Below, piece after piece: positions 1-4,797 of a DNA stretch of 7,116 nucleotides (positions within the stretch are counted from its first letter, which is position 1; every line of letters begins with the position of its first letter). Position numbers and translations under genes: made by a program. The notes beneath the pieces were generated by a model, which did not search any database, had not been told where the DNA came from, and saw only the letters and a program-made list of their open reading frames with translations. This stretch comes from Actinomycetota bacterium (lineage in GTDB: Bacteria > Actinomycetota > Thermoleophilia > UBA2241). The stretch is taken from the NCBI GenBank assembly GCA_003132645.1, contig PKYM01000119.1:1-7116 (forward strand). The letters are read 5' to 3'.

Positions 1-62
1 AGGTGGTTCTGGATCATGTCGCGGAGGGCGCCGGCCTCTTCGTAGTAGGCGCCGCGGTGCTC
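1..62 (-). other. zwf: Inverted fragment of zwf coding sequence
   Basis: The reverse complement of this stretch translates without interruption to EHRGAYYEEAGALRDMIQ followed by NHL. That is the well-known G6PDH region usually seen as YY-x-x-AG-A-L/I-R-D-M-x-Q-N-H-L. On the plus strand the same bases give a residue string unlike any G6PDH (MVLDHVAEGAGLFVVG). The fragment is therefore the missing upstream part of the neighbouring zwf in the wrong orientation, not a separate gene. It probably supplies the true sequence that precedes base 63. Confidence 0.8.
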
Positions 63-82
63 GACATGATCCAGAACCACCT
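1..82. repeat. Inverted repeat at window start (fold-back junction)
   Basis: Bases 1-21 are an exact reverse complement of bases 62-82. The 40 bases between them, read on the minus strand together with the left arm, encode a conserved G6PDH segment that should lie immediately upstream of base 63 on the plus strand. The sequence therefore runs backwards through zwf, turns round near base 62, and then runs forwards. This fits a chimeric read, amplification artefact or assembly fold-back at a contig end better than a biological repeat. A real inverted duplication cannot be excluded from the sequence alone. Confidence 0.85.
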
Positions 83-839
83 GCTGCAGCTCCTCACCCT
101 GACGGCCATGGAGCCGCCGGTGGCCTTCAGCGCCGACGCGGTGCGCGACGAGAAGGCCAAGGTGCTGGACGCCGTGCGCCCCATCCCGGTGGAGCGCGTC
201 GAGCAGTTCGCCGTGCGCGGCCAGTACGTGCAGGGCACAGTCGACGGCGCGGTCGTGCCGGGCTACCGTCAAGAAGACAGGGTGGCGCCCGACTCGACGA
301 CCGAGACCTTCGCCGCGATCAAGTTCCTGATCGACAACTGGCGCTGGCAGGGCGTGCCGTTCTATGTGCGCACCGGCAAGCGGCTGCCGCGCCACACGAC
401 CGAGATCGCCATCCAGTTCAAGCGTCCGCCGTACCTGCTGTTCAAGGACACCGATGTGCCGAGCGGCCGGGTGCCGCCCAACAACCTGGTCATCCGGGTG
501 CAGCCCGAAGAGGGCATCGCCATGAACATCGAGGCCAAGATCCCCGGTCCCGCCATCCGCCTGCAGCCGGTGGCCATGAACTTCAGCTATGGCTCGGCGC
601 TCGAGGAGCTGCCCTTCACCGCCTACGAGACGCTGCTGCTCGACTGCATGGTCGGCGACCAGACGCTGTTCAATCGCGACGACCAGGTCGAAGAGGCCTG
701 GCGCGTCGTGAGCCCCATACTCGAGGCCTGGCGCAACGCGCCCCAGAAAGGCCTCACGGTCTACGAGTCCGGGACCTGGGGCCCCGAGGCGGCCGACACG
801 CTGGTCGCCAACGACGGTCACACCTGGCGGCGCCCTTGA
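63..839 (+). CDS. zwf: Glucose-6-phosphate 1-dehydrogenase, C-terminal half (5' truncated)
   Basis: This is the C-terminal 258 residues of glucose-6-phosphate dehydrogenase. The cytosolic enzyme oxidises glucose 6-phosphate to 6-phosphogluconolactone with reduction of NADP+ (or NAD+) and opens the oxidative pentose phosphate pathway. Visible family segments in order are DMIQNHLLQLL, the substrate-site block VPFYVRTGKRLP, the strand NNLVIRVQPEEGI, the long FSYGSALEELPFTAYETLLLD stretch (split here at FSYG / ALEELPFTAYETLLLD), GDQTLFNRDDQVE and the C-terminal ESGTWGPEAAD. Full-length family members are about 480-510 residues, so the NAD(P)-binding Rossmann domain and the start codon lie outside. 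The open frame continues to base 3, but bases 3-62 are an inverted copy of zwf and should not be counted. A TGA stop ends the gene at 837-839. It lies upstream of pgl in apparent operon order. Identification is firm; only the 5' boundary is uncertain. Confidence 0.96.
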   Translation, partial: DMIQNHLLQLLTLTAMEPPVAFSADAVRDEKAKVLDAVRPIPVERVEQFAVRGQYVQGTVDGAVVPGYRQEDRVAPDSTTETFAAIKFLIDNWRWQGVPFYVRTGKRLPRHTTEIAIQFKRPPYLLFKDTDVPSGRVPPNNLVIRVQPEEGIAMNIEAKIPGPAIRLQPVAMNFSYGSALEELPFTAYETLLLDCMVGDQTLFNRDDQVEEAWRVVSPILEAWRNAPQKGLTVYESGTWGPEAADTLVANDGHTWRRP

Positions 840-895
840 GCGCCGCCGGGAGCGCGGCAGGCGTGGGTATCTCCGAGCAATCGACGACGACGAGC

Positions 896-902
896 AGGAG
901 GG
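896..902 (+). promoter_or_regulatory. Ribosome binding site of the 71-residue ORF
   Basis: AGGAGGG lies four bases before the ATG at 907. It is a near-perfect Shine-Dalgarno sequence and the strongest in the window. It is the main reason to believe that the short reading frame after zwf is translated. Confidence 0.8.
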
Positions 903-906
903 CACG

Positions 907-1122
907 ATGAGCGGTGCGCGTGACGACGCGAGATCCGAGCGCGAGGCCGACGGCTTCGCCGAGCGTGAGAGATACGAGCAGCTCGGCTGGGTCGTGCTCA
1001 CCGAGCTGCCGGCCCCGCCGACGGCCGGCGGCAGCACCTACATCATGGGCTGGATGAGCGACGATCCGCCGCGGTTCCCGGAGATCGAGTCCGGGAACTC
1101 CACGGCGGGCGGTCTGCTCTAA
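907..1122 (+). CDS. Unknown 71-residue protein between zwf and pgl
   Basis: I do not recognise this protein. It has 71 residues, starting at an ATG with an excellent AGGAGGG site four bases upstream and ending in TAA 12 bases before pgl. The first ~25 residues are strongly charged (DDARSEREADGFAERERYEQ) and probably helical. The rest, GWVVLTELPAPPTAGGSTYI followed by MGWMSDDPPRFPEIESG, is rich in Pro, Gly and Trp and looks like a small beta or extended domain. There is no signal peptide or membrane segment, so it is probably cytosolic. It lies 67 bases after zwf and is probably co-transcribed with zwf and pgl. In many actinobacteria this position holds opcA, the G6PDH assembly factor, but this ORF is far too short and shows no resemblance that I can see. 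A role linked to G6PDH or 6-phosphogluconolactonase is only guilt by association. Confidence 0.7.
   Translation: MSGARDDARSEREADGFAERERYEQLGWVVLTELPAPPTAGGSTYIMGWMSDDPPRFPEIESGNSTAGGLL
1074..1098 (+). other. Hairpin inside the 3' end of the 71-residue ORF
   Basis: GTTCCCGG (1074-1081) and CCGGGAAC (1091-1098) are perfect 8-bp complements around a 9-base loop, with a possible extra G-U pair outside. The hairpin sits 37 bases before the pgl start codon. No T-run follows, so it is not an intrinsic terminator. It could influence ribosome or RNase passage between the two genes, or it may be a by-product of GC-rich coding sequence. Confidence 0.4.
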
Positions 1123-1134
1123 GCGGGGCCGGCG

Positions 1135-1902
1135 ATGGCAGCCGTGTCGATCGAGATCCTGCCCGACGCCAAGGCGCTCGCCGAGCGCGGCGCCGACCTG
1201 TTCGCCTTCGCCGCCCAGGAGGCGGCGGCGGCGCGCGGCACCTTCACCGTCGCCCTGAGCGGCGGCCACACACCGCGCCCGCTGTACACCCTGCTGGCGC
1301 GCCAGCAGTTCGCCCAGAAGATCCCCTGGCGGCGGGTGCATCTCTACTGGGGCGACGAGCGCTGCGTGCCCCCCGACGACGAGGCCAGCAACTACGGCAT
1401 GGCCTACGAGGCCTTCATCAGGCATGTGCCGATACCGCCGGAGAACGTGCGCCGTATGCGCGGCGAAGACGAGCCCGAGGAGGCGGCGAGGGCCTACGAG
1501 CGGCTGCTTTCGCAGCCGCCCGCCCTCGCCGCCTCCTCGAAGGCCGACCTGCCGGTCATCGACTTCGTGGTCCTGGGGATCGGTCCCGACGGCCACACGG
1601 CCTCGCTGTTTCCCCACTCGCCGGCGCTCGCCGAAGAAGAGCGCCTGGTCGTGGTCAACGAGGGCCAGGGTACGGGGAAGAGGCTGACCGTGACCTACCC
1701 GGTCTTGAATGCCGCCCGGCGCGTGGTGTTCGTCGTGAGCGGCGCCGCCAAGGCCGGCATGGTGGCCGAGGTCATCGAGGGCCTGCGCGCGATCGAGGCG
1801 ATACCCGCCCAGGCGGTCGCCCCGGTCCACGGCACCGTCACCTGGCTGCTCGACGAGGCGGCCGGCAGCGAACTGAGCAAAGCGGCGACCCCCGGAACCT
1901 GA
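1135..1902 (+). CDS. pgl: 6-phosphogluconolactonase (Pgl/DevB family)
   Basis: This cytosolic enzyme hydrolyses 6-phosphogluconolactone, the product of G6PDH, to 6-phosphogluconate. Its 255 residues are close to the usual DevB-type length of 230-260. Visible motifs are ALSGGHTPRPLY at residues 40-51 (phosphate-binding loop of the sugar-phosphate isomerase-like fold), VHLYWGDERCVPPDDEASNY at 68-87, LGIGPDGHTASLFP at 147-160 (holding the catalytic histidine region), and RLTVTYPVLNAAR at 183-195. The ATG lies 12 bases after the preceding ORF, with only a weak GGGG as ribosome binding site, so translation may depend on coupling. A GTG at codon 4 is an alternative start with no better site. It follows zwf, the gene for the preceding step. 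The C-terminal ~15 residues look like a disordered tail. The identification is firm. Confidence 0.96.
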   Translation: MAAVSIEILPDAKALAERGADLFAFAAQEAAAARGTFTVALSGGHTPRPLYTLLARQQFAQKIPWRRVHLYWGDERCVPPDDEASNYGMAYEAFIRHVPIPPENVRRMRGEDEPEEAARAYERLLSQPPALAASSKADLPVIDFVVLGIGPDGHTASLFPHSPALAEEERLVVVNEGQGTGKRLTVTYPVLNAARRVVFVVSGAAKAGMVAEVIEGLRAIEAIPAQAVAPVHGTVTWLLDEAAGSELSKAATPGT

Positions 1903-1953
1903 GGGCGCGAGCGGTCACGGCAGGGCATCGGATCGTCTGCCGCCGGGCGACGT

Positions 1954-1969
1954 GACCACGTACGTGGTC
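1954..1969. promoter_or_regulatory. Perfect 16-bp palindrome upstream of rnpB
   Basis: GACCACGTACGTGGTC is an uninterrupted perfect palindrome with no spacer. It lies 51 bases after the pgl stop and about 55-70 bases before the inferred rnpB start. Lack of a loop and of a following T-run argues against a terminator. A palindrome of this kind fits a binding site for a dimeric DNA-binding protein, placed upstream of the candidate -35 region. The binding protein is unknown. Confidence 0.45.
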
Positions 1970-1986
1970 GGTCGGCTACGGTCGAA

Positions 1987-2016
1987 TGTCTGAGCCCAGG
2001 TCGGCGGTGGTATCCT
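1987..2016 (+). promoter_or_regulatory. Candidate promoter of rnpB
   Basis: A TATCCT -10-like box at 2011-2016 lies six bases before the predicted 5' end of RNase P RNA (about 2023), the expected distance. The -35 match is poor (TGTCTG at 1987-1992, 18-bp spacing). The -10 box is embedded in GTATCCTT, which also occurs in the promoter candidate before the ORF at 4359. The rest of 1903-2022 holds the palindrome at 1954-1969 and no open frame that I trust. Confidence 0.45.
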
Positions 2017-2022
2017 TGCCGT

Positions 2023-2399
2023 GCAAGCCAGGTGGCCGCGGTCGGTGCGCGTCGCACTCTCTTCGTGAGTGGGCGAGGCCGCCGGTCGAGGAAAGTCCGG
2101 ACACCGCAGAGCAGGGCGCTGGATAACGTCCAGGCGGCGAAAGCCGACGGATAGCGCAACAGAAAGCAGACCGCCAACGGCCCCTTCGGGGGTGCGGGCA
2201 AGGGTGAAACGGTGAGGTAAGAGCTCACCAGCGGTCCTGGCGACAGGCCGGCTCGGTAAGCCCCGCCCGGTGCAAGACCAAATAGGGAAGCGTTCGAGGG
2301 CTGCTCGCCCGAAGCTTCCGGGTTGGTCGCATCAGCCGCGCGGCGACGCGCGGCGCAGATGGATGGTCACCCACGACAGAATCCGGCTTATCGGCTTGC
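2023..2399 (+). ncRNA. rnpB: RNase P RNA, bacterial type A (M1-like)
   Basis: This is the catalytic RNA of ribonuclease P, which removes 5' leaders from pre-tRNAs with the RnpA protein. All universally conserved blocks are present in order: GAGGAAAGTCCGG (2088-2100), ACAGAAAGCAGACCGCC (2159-2175), AGGGTGAAACGG then GAGGTAAGAGCTC (about 2201-2225), GGTAA of the CCA-binding L15 loop (2255-2259), CAAGACCAAATAGG (2273-2286) and ACAGAATCCGGCTTAT (2376-2391). Helix P1 closes the ends: GCAAGCC (2023-2029) pairs with GGCTTGC (2393-2399). P18 is an 8-bp stem with a GCGA tetraloop (2335-2354), a GNRA loop as expected for type A. Length is about 377 nt, matching type A. A strong terminator follows at once. 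End positions come from P1 and may shift by a few bases. Confidence 0.96.
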
Positions 2400-2404
2400 T
2401 GACG

Positions 2405-2437
2405 AAAGCCCCGCCGCGCAGCTGACGGCGGGGCTTT
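2405..2437. terminator. Intrinsic terminator between rnpB and the converging ABC operon
   Basis: A perfect 12-bp stem, AAAGCCCCGCCG (2405-2416) and CGGCGGGGCTTT (2426-2437), encloses a 9-base loop. It begins six bases after the rnpB P1 helix and ends 25 bases from the stop of the minus-strand permease gene. Each strand ends the hairpin in a TTT run, so it can serve both converging transcripts. The T-runs are short. Confidence 0.85.
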
Positions 2438-2462
2438 CCATGTTCCGGAGCAGGAGCGTTTT

Positions 2463-3266
2463 CTAGAGCGCGCGCCGCTCGAACATGACGGTGGCGATCG
2501 CCAGCGAGCCTATGACCCACGCTGCCGACCAGACGAAGTCGTGTAGCGTCGGGCCGGGCAGGACGAAGGTGGTCTGGCCGTTGTTCAGCGAGCTTGTGGT
2601 GCCCTCCACGAGCGGCGAGCTCAGCACGTGTGGCGAGATGACGACGAAGGCCGTCAGCAGCTTGGCGGCGAGCCCCGTGATCTCGCGAGCGTGGATCAAG
2701 CCCACGAGCAGGTAGACGTTGCCGACCACCTCCCAGGTGAGAAAGCCGATGATGGCCGTGGCGACCATGCCGACGACGACTGTGAGGGCGACCATGACGG
2801 CCAGCACGACCGCGGCATTCCAGGCGAGCACGACGAAGTCGTAGAGCAGCGTCCAGTCGGCGCGGCCGCCGGCCAGGGAGACCACGAACGTGCCGAGGCC
2901 CATCACGGTGAGCGTCGTCGCCAGGGTCAGCGCGTTGCCCAGATAGCGGCCGGCCAGGTACTGGCCGCGCGACACCGGCCGCGAGAGGAACATGATCGCC
3001 GCGCCCGATTCGAGGTCGTAGCCGATGATGCCCATGCCCAGGATGATGACCGTGAGCAGCGTGTAGATCCCGGCGGCGCTGCGGGCGAACAGGCGCGCCG
3101 ACTCCTGTGTGCTCAGGTCGGGGATGGGATGGAAGATAGCGAGCAGGGCGAGTCCCACGACGAGCGCCAGCGCCACGCCGGCGAGCCACCACAGCAGCCG
3201 CCGGTTGGCCTGTTCCATGACGGTGGCGCGCGAGATGAGCGCGACGTTGCGCAGCGCGTTGCTCAC
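2463..3266 (-). CDS. ABC-2 type transporter permease
   Basis: This is the membrane subunit of an ABC exporter, 267 residues, inferred to act in the cytoplasmic membrane with the ATPase encoded just upstream. The GTG start (3266-3264) overlaps the TGA of the ATPase (3265-3263) as GTGA, a classic translational-coupling arrangement. The reading frame stays open further upstream, but there it only shadows the ATPase gene in low-complexity sequence. I count about six hydrophobic segments, near residues 24-45, 64-84, 110-131, 148-174, 175-191 and 243-261. The loop ESGAAIMFLSRPVSRGQYLA at 86-105 is the typical coupling segment of ABC-2 permeases. A large loop around 213-240 lies before the last helix. 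TAG stops it at 2463. The substrate cannot be told; relatives export antibiotics, sodium or lipids, or act in copper/nitrous-oxide maturation. Confidence 0.88.
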   Translation of the reverse strand: MSNALRNVALISRATVMEQANRRLLWWLAGVALALVVGLALLAIFHPIPDLSTQESARLFARSAAGIYTLLTVIILGMGIIGYDLESGAAIMFLSRPVSRGQYLAGRYLGNALTLATTLTVMGLGTFVVSLAGGRADWTLLYDFVVLAWNAAVVLAVMVALTVVVGMVATAIIGFLTWEVVGNVYLLVGLIHAREITGLAAKLLTAFVVISPHVLSSPLVEGTTSSLNNGQTTFVLPGPTLHDFVWSAAWVIGSLAIATVMFERRAL

Positions 3267-4216
3267 GGGGCCAGCCAGGGCGGATGCTCGGTGGGCGGCG
3301 CGGGAGACGGCGGCGCCGGGGAGGGGGGCGGCGGAGACGGCGCGGGAGACGGCGGCGCGGGGGAGGGCGGCGGCGCGGCCTGCCAGGGTGGGAGCGCCGC
3401 GGCCGGCTGCGAAGGCGCGGCTGGCTGCTGGGGCGGGAGTGGAGAGGCCCAACCCTGGGCCGGACCGTAGCCGGTCCCGCCGCCCGCGCCCTCTATCAGT
3501 TCGATGAAGACGTCTTCGAGCTCGCGGTCGCCGGCCAGCAGGTCGCCGATCGCGCCCTCGCGGATGACCCGGCCGCCGTGGATGATGGCCACCCTGTCGC
3601 AAAGGCGCTCGACTTCGGACAGCAGATGTGAGTTGAGCAGCACGGTGGCGCCGCGGGCGCGGGCGGCGACGATCAGGTCGCGCACCTGACGGCGGCCGAT
3701 CGGGTCGAGGTCGGCCGTCGGCTCGTCCAGCACCAGCAGCTCCGGTTCGTGCAGGAACGCCTGCGCCAGCGAGAGGCGCTGCGCCATTCCCTTGGAGAGC
3801 TGACGGGCCTGGCGACCGGCTACCGACTGCAGCTCAGACGAGGCGAGCTGGCGCTCGACGGCCGCCGCCAGCGCGGCGCCGCTCATGCCGTTCAGCGCGC
3901 CGCACAGCTCGAGGATCTGGCGGGGATAGAGGTAGCGCGGGAACCCGGGCTCCTCGGGCGAGTAGCCGATGCGTGCGCGAGCCCCGGCTTCGCCGGGCTC
4001 GCGTCCGAAGACCCGTACTGTCCCCGAGCTCGGCCTGAGCAGGCCCAGCAGCGCCTTGACGAGGGTGGTCTTGCCAGCGCCGTTGCGGCCCAGCAGACCG
4101 AAGATCTCGCCGCGTTGCACGCGCAGGTCGACGCCGGCGAGCGCGGTGACCATGCGGGCACGCTTCCCGAAGCGCTGCTGCAGGCCGACGATCTCCACGA
4201 TTGGTTCCTGCGACAC
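3263..4216 (-). CDS. ABC transporter ATP-binding protein with proline-rich C-terminal tail
   Basis: This is the ATPase of an ABC-2 type exporter. It has 317 residues, of which about 1-242 form the nucleotide-binding domain. Visible motifs are Walker A GRNGAGKTT (43-51), a Q-loop region YSPEEPGFP with Glu where Gln is common, the signature LSKGM (140-144, variant of LSGGQ), Walker B LLVLDEP (160-166), D-loop ADLDP (168-172) and the H-loop histidine in LLNSHLLSE (H197). The core ends at ELEDVFIELIEG, the usual C-terminal element of this subfamily. About 75 more residues follow, rich in Pro, Ala and Ser with repeated PAPPSPAP units, which is unusual. The GTG start at 4216 has almost no ribosome binding site. 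A second GTG at 4198 (residue 7) has AGGA seven bases upstream and may be the real start; the N-terminal MSQEPIVEIVGL pattern fits relatives from the longer start. It is the first gene of a two-gene operon. Confidence 0.92.
   Translation of the reverse strand: MSQEPIVEIVGLQQRFGKRARMVTALAGVDLRVQRGEIFGLLGRNGAGKTTLVKALLGLLRPSSGTVRVFGREPGEAGARARIGYSPEEPGFPRYLYPRQILELCGALNGMSGAALAAAVERQLASSELQSVAGRQARQLSKGMAQRLSLAQAFLHEPELLVLDEPTADLDPIGRRQVRDLIVAARARGATVLLNSHLLSEVERLCDRVAIIHGGRVIREGAIGDLLAGDRELEDVFIELIEGAGGGTGYGPAQGWASPLPPQQPAAPSQPAAALPPWQAAPPPSPAPPSPAPSPPPPSPAPPSPAPPTEHPPWLAP
3290..3376 (-). repeat. GC-rich low-complexity repeat coding the ATPase proline tail
   Basis: This stretch consists of alternating near-copies of GGCGGAGACGGCGCGGGAG and GGGGAGGGCGGCGG type units. 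On the minus strand it encodes about residues 281-309 of the ABC ATPase, an array of Pro-Ala-Pro-Pro-Ser-Pro units. Such sequence is prone to slippage, so the tail length may vary between strains or be mis-assembled. Confidence 0.7.
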
Positions 4217-4270
4217 AGGCGGCTCGGGGTCGGGGACTGCCGGACGGGCCGGCCAGCGACCGGCGGCCGG

Positions 4271-4300
4271 ATTGTATCGTGTTTTGCCTGCTGCGCGCTT
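4271..4300 (-). promoter_or_regulatory. Candidate promoter of the ABC operon
   Basis: On the minus strand TACAAT (4276-4271) differs from the -10 consensus by one base and would start transcripts about 45-50 bases before the ATPase GTG. The -35 region near 4294-4300 has no good match. It overlaps the -35 of the divergent promoter, so the two could interfere. Confidence 0.35.
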
Positions 4301-4328
4301 GAAAGCGGCGGGGTGCGCGACGTATCCT
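4299..4328 (+). promoter_or_regulatory. Sigma-70-like promoter of the small membrane protein gene
   Basis: TTGAAA (4299-4304) and TATCCT (4323-4328) are separated by 18 bp, a good housekeeping-sigma arrangement. The start point would fall near 4335, about 24 bases before the GTG at 4359. It is the best promoter match in the window and shares GTATCCTT with the rnpB promoter candidate. Confidence 0.6.
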
Positions 4329-4347
4329 TACTAAACAAATCGACTCC

Positions 4348-4354
4348 AGGGAGG
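4348..4354 (+). promoter_or_regulatory. Ribosome binding site deciding the GTG start at 4359
   Basis: AGGGAGG ends four bases before GTG 4359-4361. This strong Shine-Dalgarno sequence supports a GTG start, since no ATG is available near the frame's beginning. Confidence 0.75.
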
Positions 4355-4358
4355 CGAC

Positions 4359-4736
4359 GTGGCACGCTCACTGACCCCCGACGAACTGGCCCGCTACCCG
4401 TGGGCAAGCCAGATCAGCGACTACGTGCCCGTGGGCCGGCTCCGCAAGGACGGCGTGTACCTCGGTCTGGCGGGACTGACGGTACTTCTCGTCGGCGCCA
4501 TCTTCTCGCTGGCCCAGGCCGAAAACATCCACCACGCAGTGACCATGCACCATCTGCCCACCGAACTCGGCGTCTACGGCGGCATGGTTCTCACCTTGAT
4601 CGGCGCGGCGCTGGGCGTCATCACCGGCGTGCGGACTATCATCCAGCACGGTTCGCTCTCATTGATGCTGTGGTCAGTCGGGGCCATCCTGCCGGCGGTG
4701 CTTCTGTTTTTCGTCTTCCGGCCCATGATCAAGTAG
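4359..4736 (+). CDS. Small three-helix membrane protein, unknown function
   Basis: I do not recognise this 125-residue protein. It starts at GTG behind a strong ribosome binding site and its own promoter candidate, and stops at TAG 4734-4736. A soluble N-terminal ~30 residues (SLTPDELARYPWASQISDYV) is followed by three hydrophobic segments at about residues 31-51, 68-91 and 101-121, the last ending in FRPMIK. The loop between helices 1 and 2 has paired histidines, HHAVTMHH (58-65), and another histidine (H97) lies between helices 2 and 3. These could bind a metal or heme, but that is speculation. It is transcribed divergently from the ABC exporter and 61 bases before the AddB-like gene, which seems to have its own promoter. 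There is no signal peptide or lipobox, and length and codon use look native. Confidence 0.8.
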   Translation: MARSLTPDELARYPWASQISDYVPVGRLRKDGVYLGLAGLTVLLVGAIFSLAQAENIHHAVTMHHLPTELGVYGGMVLTLIGAALGVITGVRTIIQHGSLSLMLWSVGAILPAVLLFFVFRPMIK

Positions 4737-4775
4737 CTGCCGTCGTCGTGCCGTTCGGGGTCTGTCCCGGCCACG

Positions 4776-4784
4776 TGCTAGCGT
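4776..4784 (+). promoter_or_regulatory. Candidate extended -10 promoter of the AddB-like gene
   Basis: TG-C-TAGCGT (4776-4784) is an extended -10 of the TANNNT type common in actinobacteria. It lies 13 bases before ATG 4798, so transcripts would begin almost at the start codon and the mRNA may be nearly leaderless. I see no good -35 and only a weak AGG before the ATG, which fits that idea. Confidence 0.4.
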
Positions 4785-4797
4785 AGTCACCAGGCCC

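Noticed and set aside
3..62. N-terminal extension of zwf on the plus strand
   Set aside because: The residues do not match G6PDH, while the minus strand of the same bases gives the conserved G6PDH segment. It is an inverted fragment.
764..1096. CGAGTCCGGGA occurs at 764-774 and again at 1086-1096
   Set aside because: An 11-base match in GC-rich coding DNA of two different genes, with no longer similarity around it; likely chance.
754..1830. Long minus-strand open frame of 358 codons opposite pgl
   Set aside because: It lies antisense to the firmly identified pgl and the zwf end. Its composition (Arg/Gly/His-rich) is what the complement of GC-rich coding sequence gives.
1695..2228. Minus-strand open frame running through the rnpB 5' half
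   Set aside because: It crosses the conserved RNase P RNA core and the pgl end, and no domain is recognisable.
2332..3192. Minus-strand frame of 286 codons overlapping the permease in another frame
   Set aside because: Arg/His/Pro-rich shadow of the permease. The permease frame has membrane helices and the ABC-2 coupling motif.
3267..3602. Upstream 112-codon extension of the permease frame
   Set aside because: It overlaps the ATPase gene in another frame, is low complexity, and the GTGA overlap gives a natural start at 3266.
3749..4786. Plus-strand frame of 345 codons across the ATPase, the promoter gap and the small membrane protein gene
   Set aside because: It is antisense to the ATPase motifs and out of frame with the membrane protein, which has its own promoter and ribosome site.
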